Notes: generated by a model not told the origin, from the letters alone. Shown: positions 1 through 5,930, numbered from the stretch's first letter. The stretch: 7,682 bases of DNA from Pseudomonadota bacterium (GCA_023390395.1 JAEWCY010000270.1:1-7682), one strand, 5' to 3'. Program-made: numbers and translations.

Positions 1-29
1 ATCATGCTGCCCGAGGATGACTGATCCCG

Positions 30-351
30 CTACCGGAACAGGGTCTGGGCCATGCTGAAAAGGTACGCAACCGATCTTCATCCGCTGTCTCGATCTGCCG
101 GATCAGGATCGCTCGTAGCTCCTCCGGTGCCAACCGAAACTCCTCCAGACTGAACAGTACCGCCATGGGGATGTCCAGGGCCTTGGACAGTTGCTCGATG
201 CTGGTCAGGGATGGGTTGCGCCGCCCACGTTCGATCTCTCCGATATACTGGAGGGATAGACCGGACAGGTCCGCCAGCTTTCCTGGGTAATGTCTCTCGC
301 TCGACGTATCGATTTGATTTTCTTCCCGAAAAGGTCTTGTACGCTGTCCAT
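30..351 (-). pseudogene. XRE-family helix-turn-helix regulator, frameshifted
   Basis: The reading begins at an ATG (349-351) preceded by a good GGAGG ribosome site six bases upstream, and encodes MDSVQDLFGKKIKSIRRA then RDITQE. The frame breaks near 278-282. Adding one A to the GGAAAGC run restores a classical XRE domain: KLADLSGLSLQYIGEIERG, then RRNPSLTSIEQLSKALDIP. The HTH recognition helix lies around residues 32-40. Near 58-62 a second one-base addition, in the TTTT run, would give an ending FFSMAQTLFR and a stop at 30-32. Without it the frame runs to a TGA at 2-4. XRE proteins of this size (about 105 residues) are DNA-binding repressors of phage, plasmid and toxin-antitoxin genes. Both defects fall in homopolymers, so sequencing error is as likely as true decay. 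The family call is firm; the broken state is seen directly. Confidence 0.75.
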
Positions 352-420
352 GCCATTCCTCCGCTAGTGTAGAGGAAATGGCAATGATTCTGGTTACATA
401 ACAAATGATCGGCTGGTTAA

Positions 421-450
421 TTTACAAATTATAGCAACTAAAGTTATTAA
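421..450 (+). promoter_or_regulatory. Weak candidate promoter for the 499 gene cluster
   Basis: TTTACA (421-426) is followed after 17-18 bases by TTATTA/TATTAA (444-450). This resembles a sigma70 promoter and lies about 50 bases before the ATG at 499, inside the divergent AT-rich gap between the XRE remnant and the secreted-protein genes. It is a consensus match by eye only. Confidence 0.3.
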
Positions 451-498
451 TAGCTCCAACCGAAAACAACCTTAACCAGGGAAAGCACGAGGTTTGCC

Positions 499-801
499 AT
501 GAAAACCAGGTTGATCGGTGCCGTCGCTGTTGCGCTCGCACTCCTCTCCCCTGCTCCGGGACTGGCTGACGACAACATCAAGTACAGCCAGTGCCTGAAT
601 ACGTTCAAGGAAAAGGATGGGATACAAACTGGAACGATTGTCAAAATGGCGACAGGTGAAGTCTTTGAAACTCTAGGAAGCGCTTTCAGCTACGACAAGG
701 ACCTCAACAGTCCCTTGTGCACGATCATCAAGGACAGACGCCACTACTACTTACTTGTCAGCGGTGTCGGAAGGAAGATTCTGGTTCGGAGGATAAACTG
801 A
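499..801 (+). CDS. Small secreted protein of unknown function
   Basis: This 100-residue protein has a clear Sec signal peptide: MKTR, then a hydrophobic core (LIGAVAVALALL) and an ALA-like cleavage site after A23 (GLA|DD). The mature form would be a periplasmic or exported protein of about 77 residues with two cysteines (C32 and C74) that could form a disulfide. The start is supported by GAGG seven bases upstream. It ends RKILVRRIN, and its stop is one base before the next ATG; the GGAGG near its 3' end probably serves as the ribosome site of the following gene, so the two are likely co-transcribed. I do not recognise the family. Sequence composition looks like genuine coding DNA and the neighbouring gene is also exported, suggesting a pair of envelope proteins. 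Confidence 0.72.
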   Translation: MKTRLIGAVAVALALLSPAPGLADDNIKYSQCLNTFKEKDGIQTGTIVKMATGEVFETLGSAFSYDKDLNSPLCTIIKDRRHYYLLVSGVGRKILVRRIN

Positions 802-802
802 A

Positions 803-1312
803 ATGAACAGAGTTGTTTTTATTTTGCTTACCCTGCTAGTGTTGCCGTTACCCTGCTTTGCTCAAAGGAGTACGGAGCCACTGAATTTTCGAGGCATCGA
901 ATGGGACACCTACTACTCTGCCATTCCAGGAATGACCAAACAGTACGCAAGGGACGAGAAGATCGACGTTTTCAAGAAAGCCGGTGACGAGATGGCTATC
1001 GGTGACTGCAAACTCGACACTTTAACTTACGAATGCTTCAACGGAAGAATTTACAAAGTAAACATGACTTTTTCTTCCTGCAATCCTGGATAAGTTTTTA
1101 ATATGTTCAAGCAGAAGTATGGAGAATGTACTTCTGTAGAAGATTCTTTGGAGCAATATATAGGGACTTGGAATTGGAAACGCGTAAAATTGGTTTTCTT
1201 TATTGATGTTAATTCTTCTGCATCAGAGATTACCTATACGTACAAGATAACGGAGAGAGAATACGAGACGTATTTGAAAGAAAAAGCTGGAGCGAAGAAG
1301 GATCAGTTTTAA
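803..1312 (+). pseudogene. Secreted hypothetical protein interrupted by an in-frame TAA
   Basis: Two ORFs in the same frame read as one protein. The first (803-1093) has a signal peptide ending PCFA|Q after residue 20, then LNFRGIEWDTYYSAIPGM and a continuing domain to SSCNPG. It stops at TAA (1091-1093). The second resumes in frame three codons later with MFKQKYGEC and runs to KEKAGAKKDQF. Together they are about 169 codons. This order (FRGIxW near the mature N-terminus, a YxxFNGRIYKV-like strand, then a FKQKYGEC helix and a W-x-strand end) matches a family of small exported proteins I associate with Desulfovibrio and Geobacter, recalled rather than searched. The simplest reading is a nonsense mutation. 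The ATG at 1103 lacks a convincing ribosome site, so a separate gene is less likely. C18 does not sit in a proper lipobox. Confidence 0.7.
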
Positions 1313-1340
1313 CGGCAAAACTATCGCTGAAGTGAAATCC

Positions 1341-1664
1341 ATGAAAAACAAGCCTACCCGTAGCGAACTCTTCCTTGCGATTTATCCGAACTCGCAACTC
1401 GAAAATATCCGTGAAGCCATTGCGATCTCTGGAGCAGAGATTGTCGTTGAAAATGCAGCTTATGATATCAATGGCGAGCTCATCCCAGACAGCTTTACTA
1501 TTTATAGAAAGTCAGCGGATGCAAATATTGCTGGTTTTGGTGATGCATTTACCCACATCATCGGGGCTGATCTTCCGCATGGTCCCATCGATACATCGAA
1601 ACTACCCAAGACTACCCCAGGACTGAAGGAAGTGCTCAGTAAAATCCATTTTGACGAAGAATAA
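1341..1664 (+). CDS. Hypothetical protein, unrecognised
   Basis: The protein is about 107 residues, starting MKNKPTRSELFLAIYPNSQ. A GTG at 1332 in the same frame would add three residues. Neither start has a strong Shine-Dalgarno sequence; I prefer the ATG. No signal peptide or membrane segment is visible. The sequence reads as a compact soluble alpha/beta fold: an amphipathic helix (SQLENIREAIAISG), strands with a GELIPDSFTIYRK hairpin, a Gly/Pro/His-rich segment and a charged C-terminus ending KIHFDEE. It follows the interrupted exported protein by 28 bases in the same direction and could share its transcript. I do not recognise the family. Coding status rests on plausible composition and length, so confidence is moderate. 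Confidence 0.5.
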   Translation: MKNKPTRSELFLAIYPNSQLENIREAIAISGAEIVVENAAYDINGELIPDSFTIYRKSADANIAGFGDAFTHIIGADLPHGPIDTSKLPKTTPGLKEVLSKIHFDEE

Positions 1665-1691
1665 CGAAAAGTTGCGTCAGATGGGTTCGAC

Positions 1692-1829
1692 ATGCCACGC
1701 AGCAATTCTATACTATTTTCAGATGAAATAGCCGCGATACACATTGAGACAAGTGGTGGAAAACTGTTAGAAAATAGCTATTTCTTGCCTGTTAGTGGGA
1801 GACTGAAAAGTCTTACCCCGGAATTTTGA
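1692..1829 (+). CDS. Possible 45-residue ORF or C-terminal gene fragment
   Basis: This ORF reads MPRSNSILFSDEIAAIHIE and ends SGRLKSLTPEF before TGA (1827-1829). Its composition is protein-like. It has no good ribosome site, and it lies in the same frame as the preceding gene: between the TAA at 1662-1664 and this ATG the frame stays open (RKVASDGFD). It may be the tail of a longer protein cut by a stop, as in the gene at 803, or an independent small protein. I do not recognise it. Confidence 0.3.
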   Translation: MPRSNSILFSDEIAAIHIETSGGKLLENSYFLPVSGRLKSLTPEF

Positions 1830-1852
1830 GCACCTACTGTCGAAAATCGGGG
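1816..1852 (+). other. Imperfect inverted repeat after the 1692 ORF
   Basis: CCCCG(GA)ATTTT at 1816-1827 pairs with AAAATCGGGG at 1843-1852, giving ten pairs with a two-base bulge and a 15-base loop. It overlaps the end of the 1692 ORF. No T-run follows directly, so it is a weak terminator candidate at best. Confidence 0.3.
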
Positions 1853-1907
1853 CTGAAGTGGGAAATCGATTGATTTTCATCCATCCCCATAATTTTTTGG
1901 CTTGGTA

Positions 1908-1926
1908 ATGGCAGAGTTCTGCGATT
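1908..1926 (+). repeat. 19-base direct repeat, copy 1
   Basis: The sequence is ATGGCAGAGTTCTGCGATT, identical over 19 bases to copy 2 at 5446 and over the first 17 to copy 3 at 5577. The core GCAGA-GT-TCTGC is an inverted repeat of two five-base arms around a GT dinucleotide. This copy lies in the gap between the left gene patch and the terminator of the minus-strand gene at 2004. The flanks (TTGGTA before, GGCCGC after) differ from those of the other copies. Confidence 0.75.
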
Positions 1927-1954
1927 GGCCGCTTCAAAATCCATCGAAAAATTC

Positions 1955-2003
1955 AAAAAACAATAAAAAGGTGTACACATGGATACCTGCATATTCATGT
2001 GTA
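1955..2003 (-). terminator. Rho-independent terminator of the minus-strand orphan gene
   Basis: Read on the minus strand, TACACATG (1996-2003) pairs perfectly with CATGTGTA (1974-1981) across a 14-base loop. It is followed by CACCTTTTTATTGTTTTTTG. The hairpin starts directly next to the stop codon of the gene at 2004-2996. The stem is only moderately GC-rich, but the position and T-tracts fit. Confidence 0.6.
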
Positions 2004-2996
2004 TCATTTATAATAAGCCTCCTTTTCTCTATATTCTTTCCCCGTATCGAAGTACTTATGATGCTTTTCAGCAGCCGGTCTAATTCCCTTATTGATATGA
2101 TCAATGGTTAATTTGCATTCCCCTTTTTCATTCTCAATGCTTTTCACCCGCTCATTGTATTTATTTTCGTGACGATACATTCCAACTTTATTTGTATGGC
2201 TATATAGTGCAGCTTCAAGAAGTTTTTCTTTGAATATAATTTTGTATTTCGATGCAAGTTTTCGTGACATTTCATAGTGCATCCTGTAGTCGCCTTTCTT
2301 CCACTCTTCATCAGCTTCGTCATTTGCTAGCATCAAAACTTCAGCTTTGATTTCTTTTGTGCTCCGCACAAACACTTTGCGCTTAAGCTTCAATAGTTCT
2401 GTTGAATACTTTCGGGAATCGCAAAATGCATATAGCTTTAAAAAATCAATTCTAATCAAAGCAGCAAGACACATCATTGAGGCTTGAAAGTTATTATAAT
2501 CAGAAGACTTCTTAAATCTTTCAATGATTATTAAGCCTATGATGTATCCGGCAAATTCTTCGAAGTTGTCGCGAATTAAGTCAATATCCTCCTTGTCGTT
2601 TATCAAATGTATCCACGCTTGATTCATCATTCCATTGAATTCATTTATTGCACTTAAAACATTTGAATAGTCTTTGATAGCGTTTTTACTCTGATTGTCA
2701 GGAATATAATATCTAAAAACAAGTTCAGACTTAACCAGCTCAAGAGGCCTAGCTTCTTCATCCTCCTTGATGGCATTGTTAAACATCTCATAGATCTCTG
2801 CGAAAGGAGATGCTTGAAGCTTGTTTGTTAAATCAAGCTCATAATCGTTTAAAATTGCATGCAGCGAATCGATGTGGGATGTTGATTTCTTAAATATCTT
2901 ATTATTGCTAGCAAGCGAAGAGAACGCAACAAGCGCAAATGGATTGTTCTTGTAATAATTAAAAAGCTCTTGATTGCGCGCTCGCTGCCTTGCCAT
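2004..2996 (-). CDS. Orphan alpha-helical protein of unknown function
   Basis: I chose the ATG at 2994-2996 (MARQRARNQELFNYYKNN) because GGAG lies six bases upstream; ATGs at 3008 and 3026 in the same frame lack as good a site. The product is about 330 residues, rich in Lys, Glu, Asn and Tyr, and predicted by eye to be nearly all helical. It has a hydrophobic helix around EEFAGYIIGLIIIERF, basic stretches around LKLKRKVFVRSTKE, and a charged C-terminus. No signal peptide, Walker motif, zinc ligands or nuclease motif is visible, and I do not recognise a family. The gene is visibly more AT-rich than the divergent gene at 3243, which suggests separate acquisition. It has its own promoter and terminator, making it a free-standing transcription unit facing away from the operon. 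A cargo, defence or plasmid-maintenance role is possible but not shown by the sequence. Confidence 0.72.
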   Translation of the reverse strand: MARQRARNQELFNYYKNNPFALVAFSSLASNNKIFKKSTSHIDSLHAILNDYELDLTNKLQASPFAEIYEMFNNAIKEDEEARPLELVKSELVFRYYIPDNQSKNAIKDYSNVLSAINEFNGMMNQAWIHLINDKEDIDLIRDNFEEFAGYIIGLIIIERFKKSSDYNNFQASMMCLAALIRIDFLKLYAFCDSRKYSTELLKLKRKVFVRSTKEIKAEVLMLANDEADEEWKKGDYRMHYEMSRKLASKYKIIFKEKLLEAALYSHTNKVGMYRHENKYNERVKSIENEKGECKLTIDHINKGIRPAAEKHHKYFDTGKEYREKEAYYK

Positions 2997-3051
2997 AGCT
3001 TTCTCCATCTTGCAAACCCACCGCATAACTTGGATATAACTTAAACAATTT

Positions 3052-3080
3052 AATATAGCAAGTTAACTGGAAAAAGTAAA
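3052..3080 (-). promoter_or_regulatory. Sigma70-like promoter for the minus-strand orphan gene
   Basis: On the minus strand, TTTACT (3075-3080) is followed after exactly 17 bases by TATATT (3052-3057). This places the transcription start near 3045, with a leader of about 50 bases before the chosen ATG at 2996. Spacing is ideal and the region is AT-rich. Confidence 0.5.
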
Positions 3081-3094
3081 GATCGGACCGAATT

Positions 3095-3171
3095 CCTACC
3101 CCCGCGACTCACTCACTTTCGTACCCCTCCTCAACTCAGTCACTACTCCCATCCCCCTAGGATGACTCACC
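3095..3171 (+). promoter_or_regulatory. C-rich tract with repeated ACTCACTCACT motif
   Basis: The plus strand from 3095 to 3159 contains only four G residues in 65 bases and many C runs. Within it ACTCACTCACT (3107-3117) recurs as ACTCAGTCACT (3134-3144), and a shorter ACTCACC occurs at 3165-3171. Start-to-start distances are 27 and 31 bases. It lies in the divergent gap between the genes at 2996 and 3243, where an operator, a partition site or a leader for the operon would be expected. The opposite strand is G-rich with several GGG runs. No clear promoter for the 3243 gene could be picked; perfect palindromes ATAGCTAT (3173-3180) and GTAGGCCTAC (3205-3214) follow. Confidence 0.4.
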
Positions 3172-3242
3172 TATAGCTATCGCGGGCCGAAAAATAAAAT
3201 GCGAGTAGGCCTACCGGATCAATCATACCAGAAGGAGGACAA

Positions 3243-4475
3243 ATGTCCGACGAAAACTTCGATCCGTTGGCCAATTTCCCTGGCATGTCCAACACCAAAC
3301 ACAAAGAAAACCAGAAAGAAGAGAAATTGGAGGGCAGCATCAACGACAAAGACAACTCCGGGCGCACTGGCGGAACCGGAGGAACTGGCGGTACTGGTGG
3401 CCCCGGACAGGAAGATGGTCCCACCACCATCGACGTTGGCTCCCCGAACGACGATAAGAATAACGGTGGCGCGGCGGCGCTTCATCCCGAATACTTCGCC
3501 CCTGACGAACTCGGTGAAGACCCCATGCTCTACCAGTACAAGCATATCCGCGGTTCGACGGGTGCTATGGGTGGCAAAGGAGATGCACCGAAAATCACCA
3601 AACTTGGTCCCGGACAAATCGTTTCCTCCAAGGACATGGAGGAAGCGGCCGCTGAATTCGAGCGTAAGATCAAAACGCTGAGTGAACAGGAAACGCTTGA
3701 ACAGCTGTACCGGCAAAATACCATCGCCAAAGATGTCATCTCCACTGCCCAGCGGAAAATGTTGAGTGTCGCTTGGGCACAGGGTGCCATCTTCAAACAG
3801 ATGAAAAATCACATTCTCGCGCGCAACGGCAATTGGGGAGAAGAAATTGATCTCATCCTCAAGGAAATCGAAATGAGCCGCAGGACCATGGACAAGTACG
3901 TCAACATCAACGCGACGCCGGCTATTCTTAAGCACCCCTACATCGGTGTCGACGCGGCGGAAAATATCATCCAGGCCATGGCTCCGATTCGACACATGCT
4001 GGATAAGAAGGACCCCATCTCCGACTTCTTTAAGATCAATGGTGCTAAGCTGGATTACACCCAGGCCAACAAGCGGGAACTGAACGAGTTGGCTAGGATG
4101 GTCATTGTGCACGAAAAACTGCGCAACATCGACATCCAGGGTGATTACAAAGTCACCGGAGACTTCCTTCGGTTGGTCAAAAAGTTCACGGCTGTCGATA
4201 TGGCTGTGATGAAGGACCGCAAGGACCGCAGCTTGGACCCTCTTGATTACATGCGCGAAGTCATTGCCGCCAATGGAGCCCGCCCCGGTGAAGGGGAAGA
4301 GGATTTTCCGCTCAAGCGGCGTATCAAGTACTTCAACGGCGAATCCGTGAAGATGGTGGACCACATCAACGCCATTCTCCAGGATGACTCCGCTGACAAG
4401 GACAAGATCGACAAGACCCATCTGGAATCGCTCCGTAAGGCTCTTGACGATATGCTTACGCGGTTTTTCGCCTAA
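3243..4475 (+). CDS. DUF3102-like protein with disordered Gly/Thr N-terminus
   Basis: The start follows a near-perfect AAGGAGG site. The 410-residue product begins with about 75 polar residues (acidic, Lys-rich) containing a tandem Gly/Thr tract at residues 41-53 (three TGG units in a row), which is probably disordered. From about residue 135 it is helical. Residues 175-222 (AWAQGAIFKQMKNHILARNG, then W198, ILKEIEMSRRTMDKYVNIN) resemble the DUF3102/plasmid and phage HTH-like pattern: a helix, a Gly-Trp, then SxRTxxxYxxI. That pattern is usually found in mobile-element proteins thought to bind DNA. The C-terminal 180 residues are charged and unrecognised. It is the first gene of an operon with the TGT-like gene 59 bases downstream. 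It may be the regulator, DNA-targeting or partition partner. Resemblance to DUF3102 is by eye and partial; the function is not established. Confidence 0.75.
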   Translation: MSDENFDPLANFPGMSNTKHKENQKEEKLEGSINDKDNSGRTGGTGGTGGTGGPGQEDGPTTIDVGSPNDDKNNGGAAALHPEYFAPDELGEDPMLYQYKHIRGSTGAMGGKGDAPKITKLGPGQIVSSKDMEEAAAEFERKIKTLSEQETLEQLYRQNTIAKDVISTAQRKMLSVAWAQGAIFKQMKNHILARNGNWGEEIDLILKEIEMSRRTMDKYVNINATPAILKHPYIGVDAAENIIQAMAPIRHMLDKKDPISDFFKINGAKLDYTQANKRELNELARMVIVHEKLRNIDIQGDYKVTGDFLRLVKKFTAVDMAVMKDRKDRSLDPLDYMREVIAANGARPGEGEEDFPLKRRIKYFNGESVKMVDHINAILQDDSADKDKIDKTHLESLRKALDDMLTRFFA

Positions 4476-4489
4476 CCACATATGACAGC

Positions 4490-4522
4490 GGGCCACTTCT
4501 CCAATACATGGGGGAGTGGCCC
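4490..4522 (+). promoter_or_regulatory. 13-bp intergenic hairpin before the TGT-like gene
   Basis: GGGCCACTTCTCC (4490-4502) pairs along its full length with GGGGGAGTGGCCC (4510-4522), including two G-U pairs, around the loop AATACAT. It sits 15 bases after the stop of the first gene and ends three bases before the GGAG ribosome site of the second. No T-run follows, so it is not a normal terminator. It could tune translation, stabilise processed mRNA or cause partial attenuation between the two genes. It also argues against the upstream ATG at 4508, which lies in the loop. Confidence 0.6.
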
Positions 4523-4534
4523 ATGGAGATAGTC

Positions 4535-5440
4535 ATGAAGATTTTCAATGCGGGAATGACGATTCCTGCACTGATGGGTTTCTGCCAGCGTTATCCGCAC
4601 CACAAACCCGATGTTTTGTTATCCTATCCGTTGTTACCAACAATTCCGAGATTATTTACACATAAACATAGGCATCTGATTGGCGGACTTTTTATGGATA
4701 ACGGAGCATTCGGAGCCAATCAACCAAATTCAACGCTCGATGCAGATGAACTTTATGCAAAATTCAAGACCTATTGCGAGTACAGCGGAAAGGATTGGGA
4801 TCTCGTCTTCAGTTTCGATAGGAATTTTGGCTTGAATGGCTATGCTGAAAACATGGAATACCAGAAAGAGCTTGAACAACTTGGTATTCCTGTTGTTACT
4901 ACGCTCCACAACATCTACAATGACGATGTCGACAAAATTATCGCGCGGGGCCTCCCTGAGCACAAGGTTGTTGCCATTGGCCAATGTGATGGCAGGGAAA
5001 TTTACGCAAATATAAAAGACCCCGTCATGAAGATTTACAATGCCGGGGGGAAAGTGCATTTTTTCGGAGCGATTAATTTTGATTTGTTTTGCCGGCTTCC
5101 GATTTATACTTGTGACGCTTCATCATGGTCGCAATATCCGGCTTATGGGTTTGTGTTATATTGGAACCCCAAAAGGGAAAAGCTCAACAAAACTGACAAA
5201 ATCTACTTCCCCAAACTCCAAGAGGGCACACCACCTTCTGGTTGTCAATATTACGGCACGTATGGTTATTTGAAGGATTTCAAGGAATATCTTCAGAACA
5301 ACCTTGGTTTCGGTATTGACGATTTATTGGGGATAGAGGCAGAAGATAATCGCCGTATTGCGAATATCCTCTACTACTCCCAGCTCGAAAAAATCATCGA
5401 AGAAAAGCAGCTCGCGCACGGATTTGATACTTCTGATTGA
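4535..5440 (+). CDS. TGT/DpdA-like base-exchange (transglycosylase) family protein
   Basis: I chose the ATG at 4535 (MKIFNAGMTIPALMGF) because GGAG lies six bases upstream; in-frame ATGs at 4508 and 4523 are less suitable. The 301-residue protein has a TIM-barrel-like alternation of strands and helices with signatures of the tRNA-guanine transglycosylase superfamily. FMDNGAFG (D55) corresponds to the TDSGGF loop that carries one catalytic Asp. VFSFDRNF (91-98) is followed by PVVTTLHN (119-126) and VVAIGQC (145-151). KVHFFGAINFDLF then leads into YTCDASSW, whose D194 sits where the nucleophilic Asp is expected. The pattern is closest to phage and DpdA-type members, which exchange guanine for 7-deazaguanines in DNA or tRNA. 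The CxCx2C zinc site of canonical TGT is not visible. It is the second gene of an operon and is closed by a terminator. Fold and superfamily are inferred by motif; substrate is unknown. Confidence 0.68.
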   Translation: MKIFNAGMTIPALMGFCQRYPHHKPDVLLSYPLLPTIPRLFTHKHRHLIGGLFMDNGAFGANQPNSTLDADELYAKFKTYCEYSGKDWDLVFSFDRNFGLNGYAENMEYQKELEQLGIPVVTTLHNIYNDDVDKIIARGLPEHKVVAIGQCDGREIYANIKDPVMKIYNAGGKVHFFGAINFDLFCRLPIYTCDASSWSQYPAYGFVLYWNPKREKLNKTDKIYFPKLQEGTPPSGCQYYGTYGYLKDFKEYLQNNLGFGIDDLLGIEAEDNRRIANILYYSQLEKIIEEKQLAHGFDTSD

Positions 5441-5445
5441 TTTCC

Positions 5446-5464
5446 ATGGCAGAGTTCTGCGATT
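5446..5464 (+). repeat. 19-base direct repeat, copy 2
   Basis: This copy is identical to copy 1 (1908) over all 19 bases. It occupies the short gap between the stop codon of the TGT-like gene (5438-5440) and the operon terminator. Its flanks (TTCC before, CCAGGG after) resemble copy 3 more than copy 1. Confidence 0.75.
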
Positions 5465-5467
5465 CCA

Positions 5468-5497
5468 GGGCGGGTGTTTCGGCACCTGCCCTTTTTT
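5468..5497 (+). terminator. Rho-independent terminator of the two-gene operon
   Basis: GGGCGGGTG (5468-5476) pairs with CACCTGCCC (5483-5491), with one G-U pair, around the loop TTTCGG. It is followed directly by six T residues (5492-5497). This is a textbook intrinsic terminator 27 bases after the stop codon of the TGT-like gene. Confidence 0.9.
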
Positions 5498-5576
5498 ATT
5501 GAAAATCTACTGAATGACTGTGAACATGCTGGATTCTTGGCCAAACAGCAAAAATTGCTCCATCCAGCGAGTTCCA

Positions 5577-5593
5577 ATGGCAGAGTTCTGCGA
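5577..5593 (+). repeat. Direct repeat, copy 3
   Basis: ATGGCAGAGTTCTGCGA recurs 131 bases after copy 2, in the same orientation, then diverges by one base (AATCC versus ATTCC). It is preceded by TTCCA, as copy 2 is by TTCC. It stands at the boundary between the operon terminator region and the GC-rich gene-free stretch. Confidence 0.7.
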
Positions 5594-5930
5594 ATCCTAG
5601 GCCGACCCGGCAGCGCTGGGATGACAAATGCTGTCAACAACCAGATTCCAGAGAATGCACCACCATCAGGGCCAGTGGCAATCGACACCCAGATCGAGAA
5701 ATTGTCTCAGGATAACGGAGCGATTTAAGCAGATTGGTAGAAGCGCCCCACTTTCTACCCGGCGGCATCGTCACCAGCAGTCATCAGCACGGACTCTATC
5801 CTGCTCTGCCCTGGTCATCCTCGCTTGCCCGCGTGGCCAGCTGCGACCACTCCTGCGCTTCCTCTGGATTGTCCACGAGACAGCTCTGCTCCTATCCGGT
5901 CAGCATCCGTCATCACCTGCGACAGAGAAA
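5594..5930. other. GC-rich stretch without a convincing gene
   Basis: No frame gives a gene with a ribosome site. Short protein-like runs occur in several frames. On the plus strand, 5621-5728 could encode 35 residues (MTNAVNNQIPENAPPSG, ending KLSQDNGAI). On the minus strand, within about 5800-5880, the run DNPEEAQEWSQLATRASEDD ends at a stop. These look more like debris of degraded genes than live ones. I see no tRNA, rRNA or recognised ncRNA here. Confidence 0.35.

Noticed and set aside
78..404. 108-codon minus-strand open frame
   Set aside because: Its frame is not the XRE frame at either end; the XRE start, ribosome site and domain lie in other frames, so this is an overlap produced by the frameshift.
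1908..1926. Insertion-sequence terminal repeats
   Set aside because: No transposase between copies, copies are direct and not inverted, and no target duplication is visible.
3219..4496. Long open frame (425 codons) on the minus strand
   Set aside because: It is antisense to the 410-residue gene, which has a near-perfect ribosome site and protein-like sequence; the antisense product is His/Val/Phe-rich with no recognisable pattern and is a mirror of the codon bias.
1908..5593. CRISPR array
   Set aside because: Only three copies with very unequal spacing (3.5 kb and 131 bases) and no cas genes.
5374..5688. 104-codon minus-strand open frame
   Set aside because: It runs through the end of the TGT-like gene, the terminator and repeat copy 2, with no start signal.
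5700..5790. tRNA-like sequence
   Set aside because: No cloverleaf with proper anticodon arm and T-loop could be formed.
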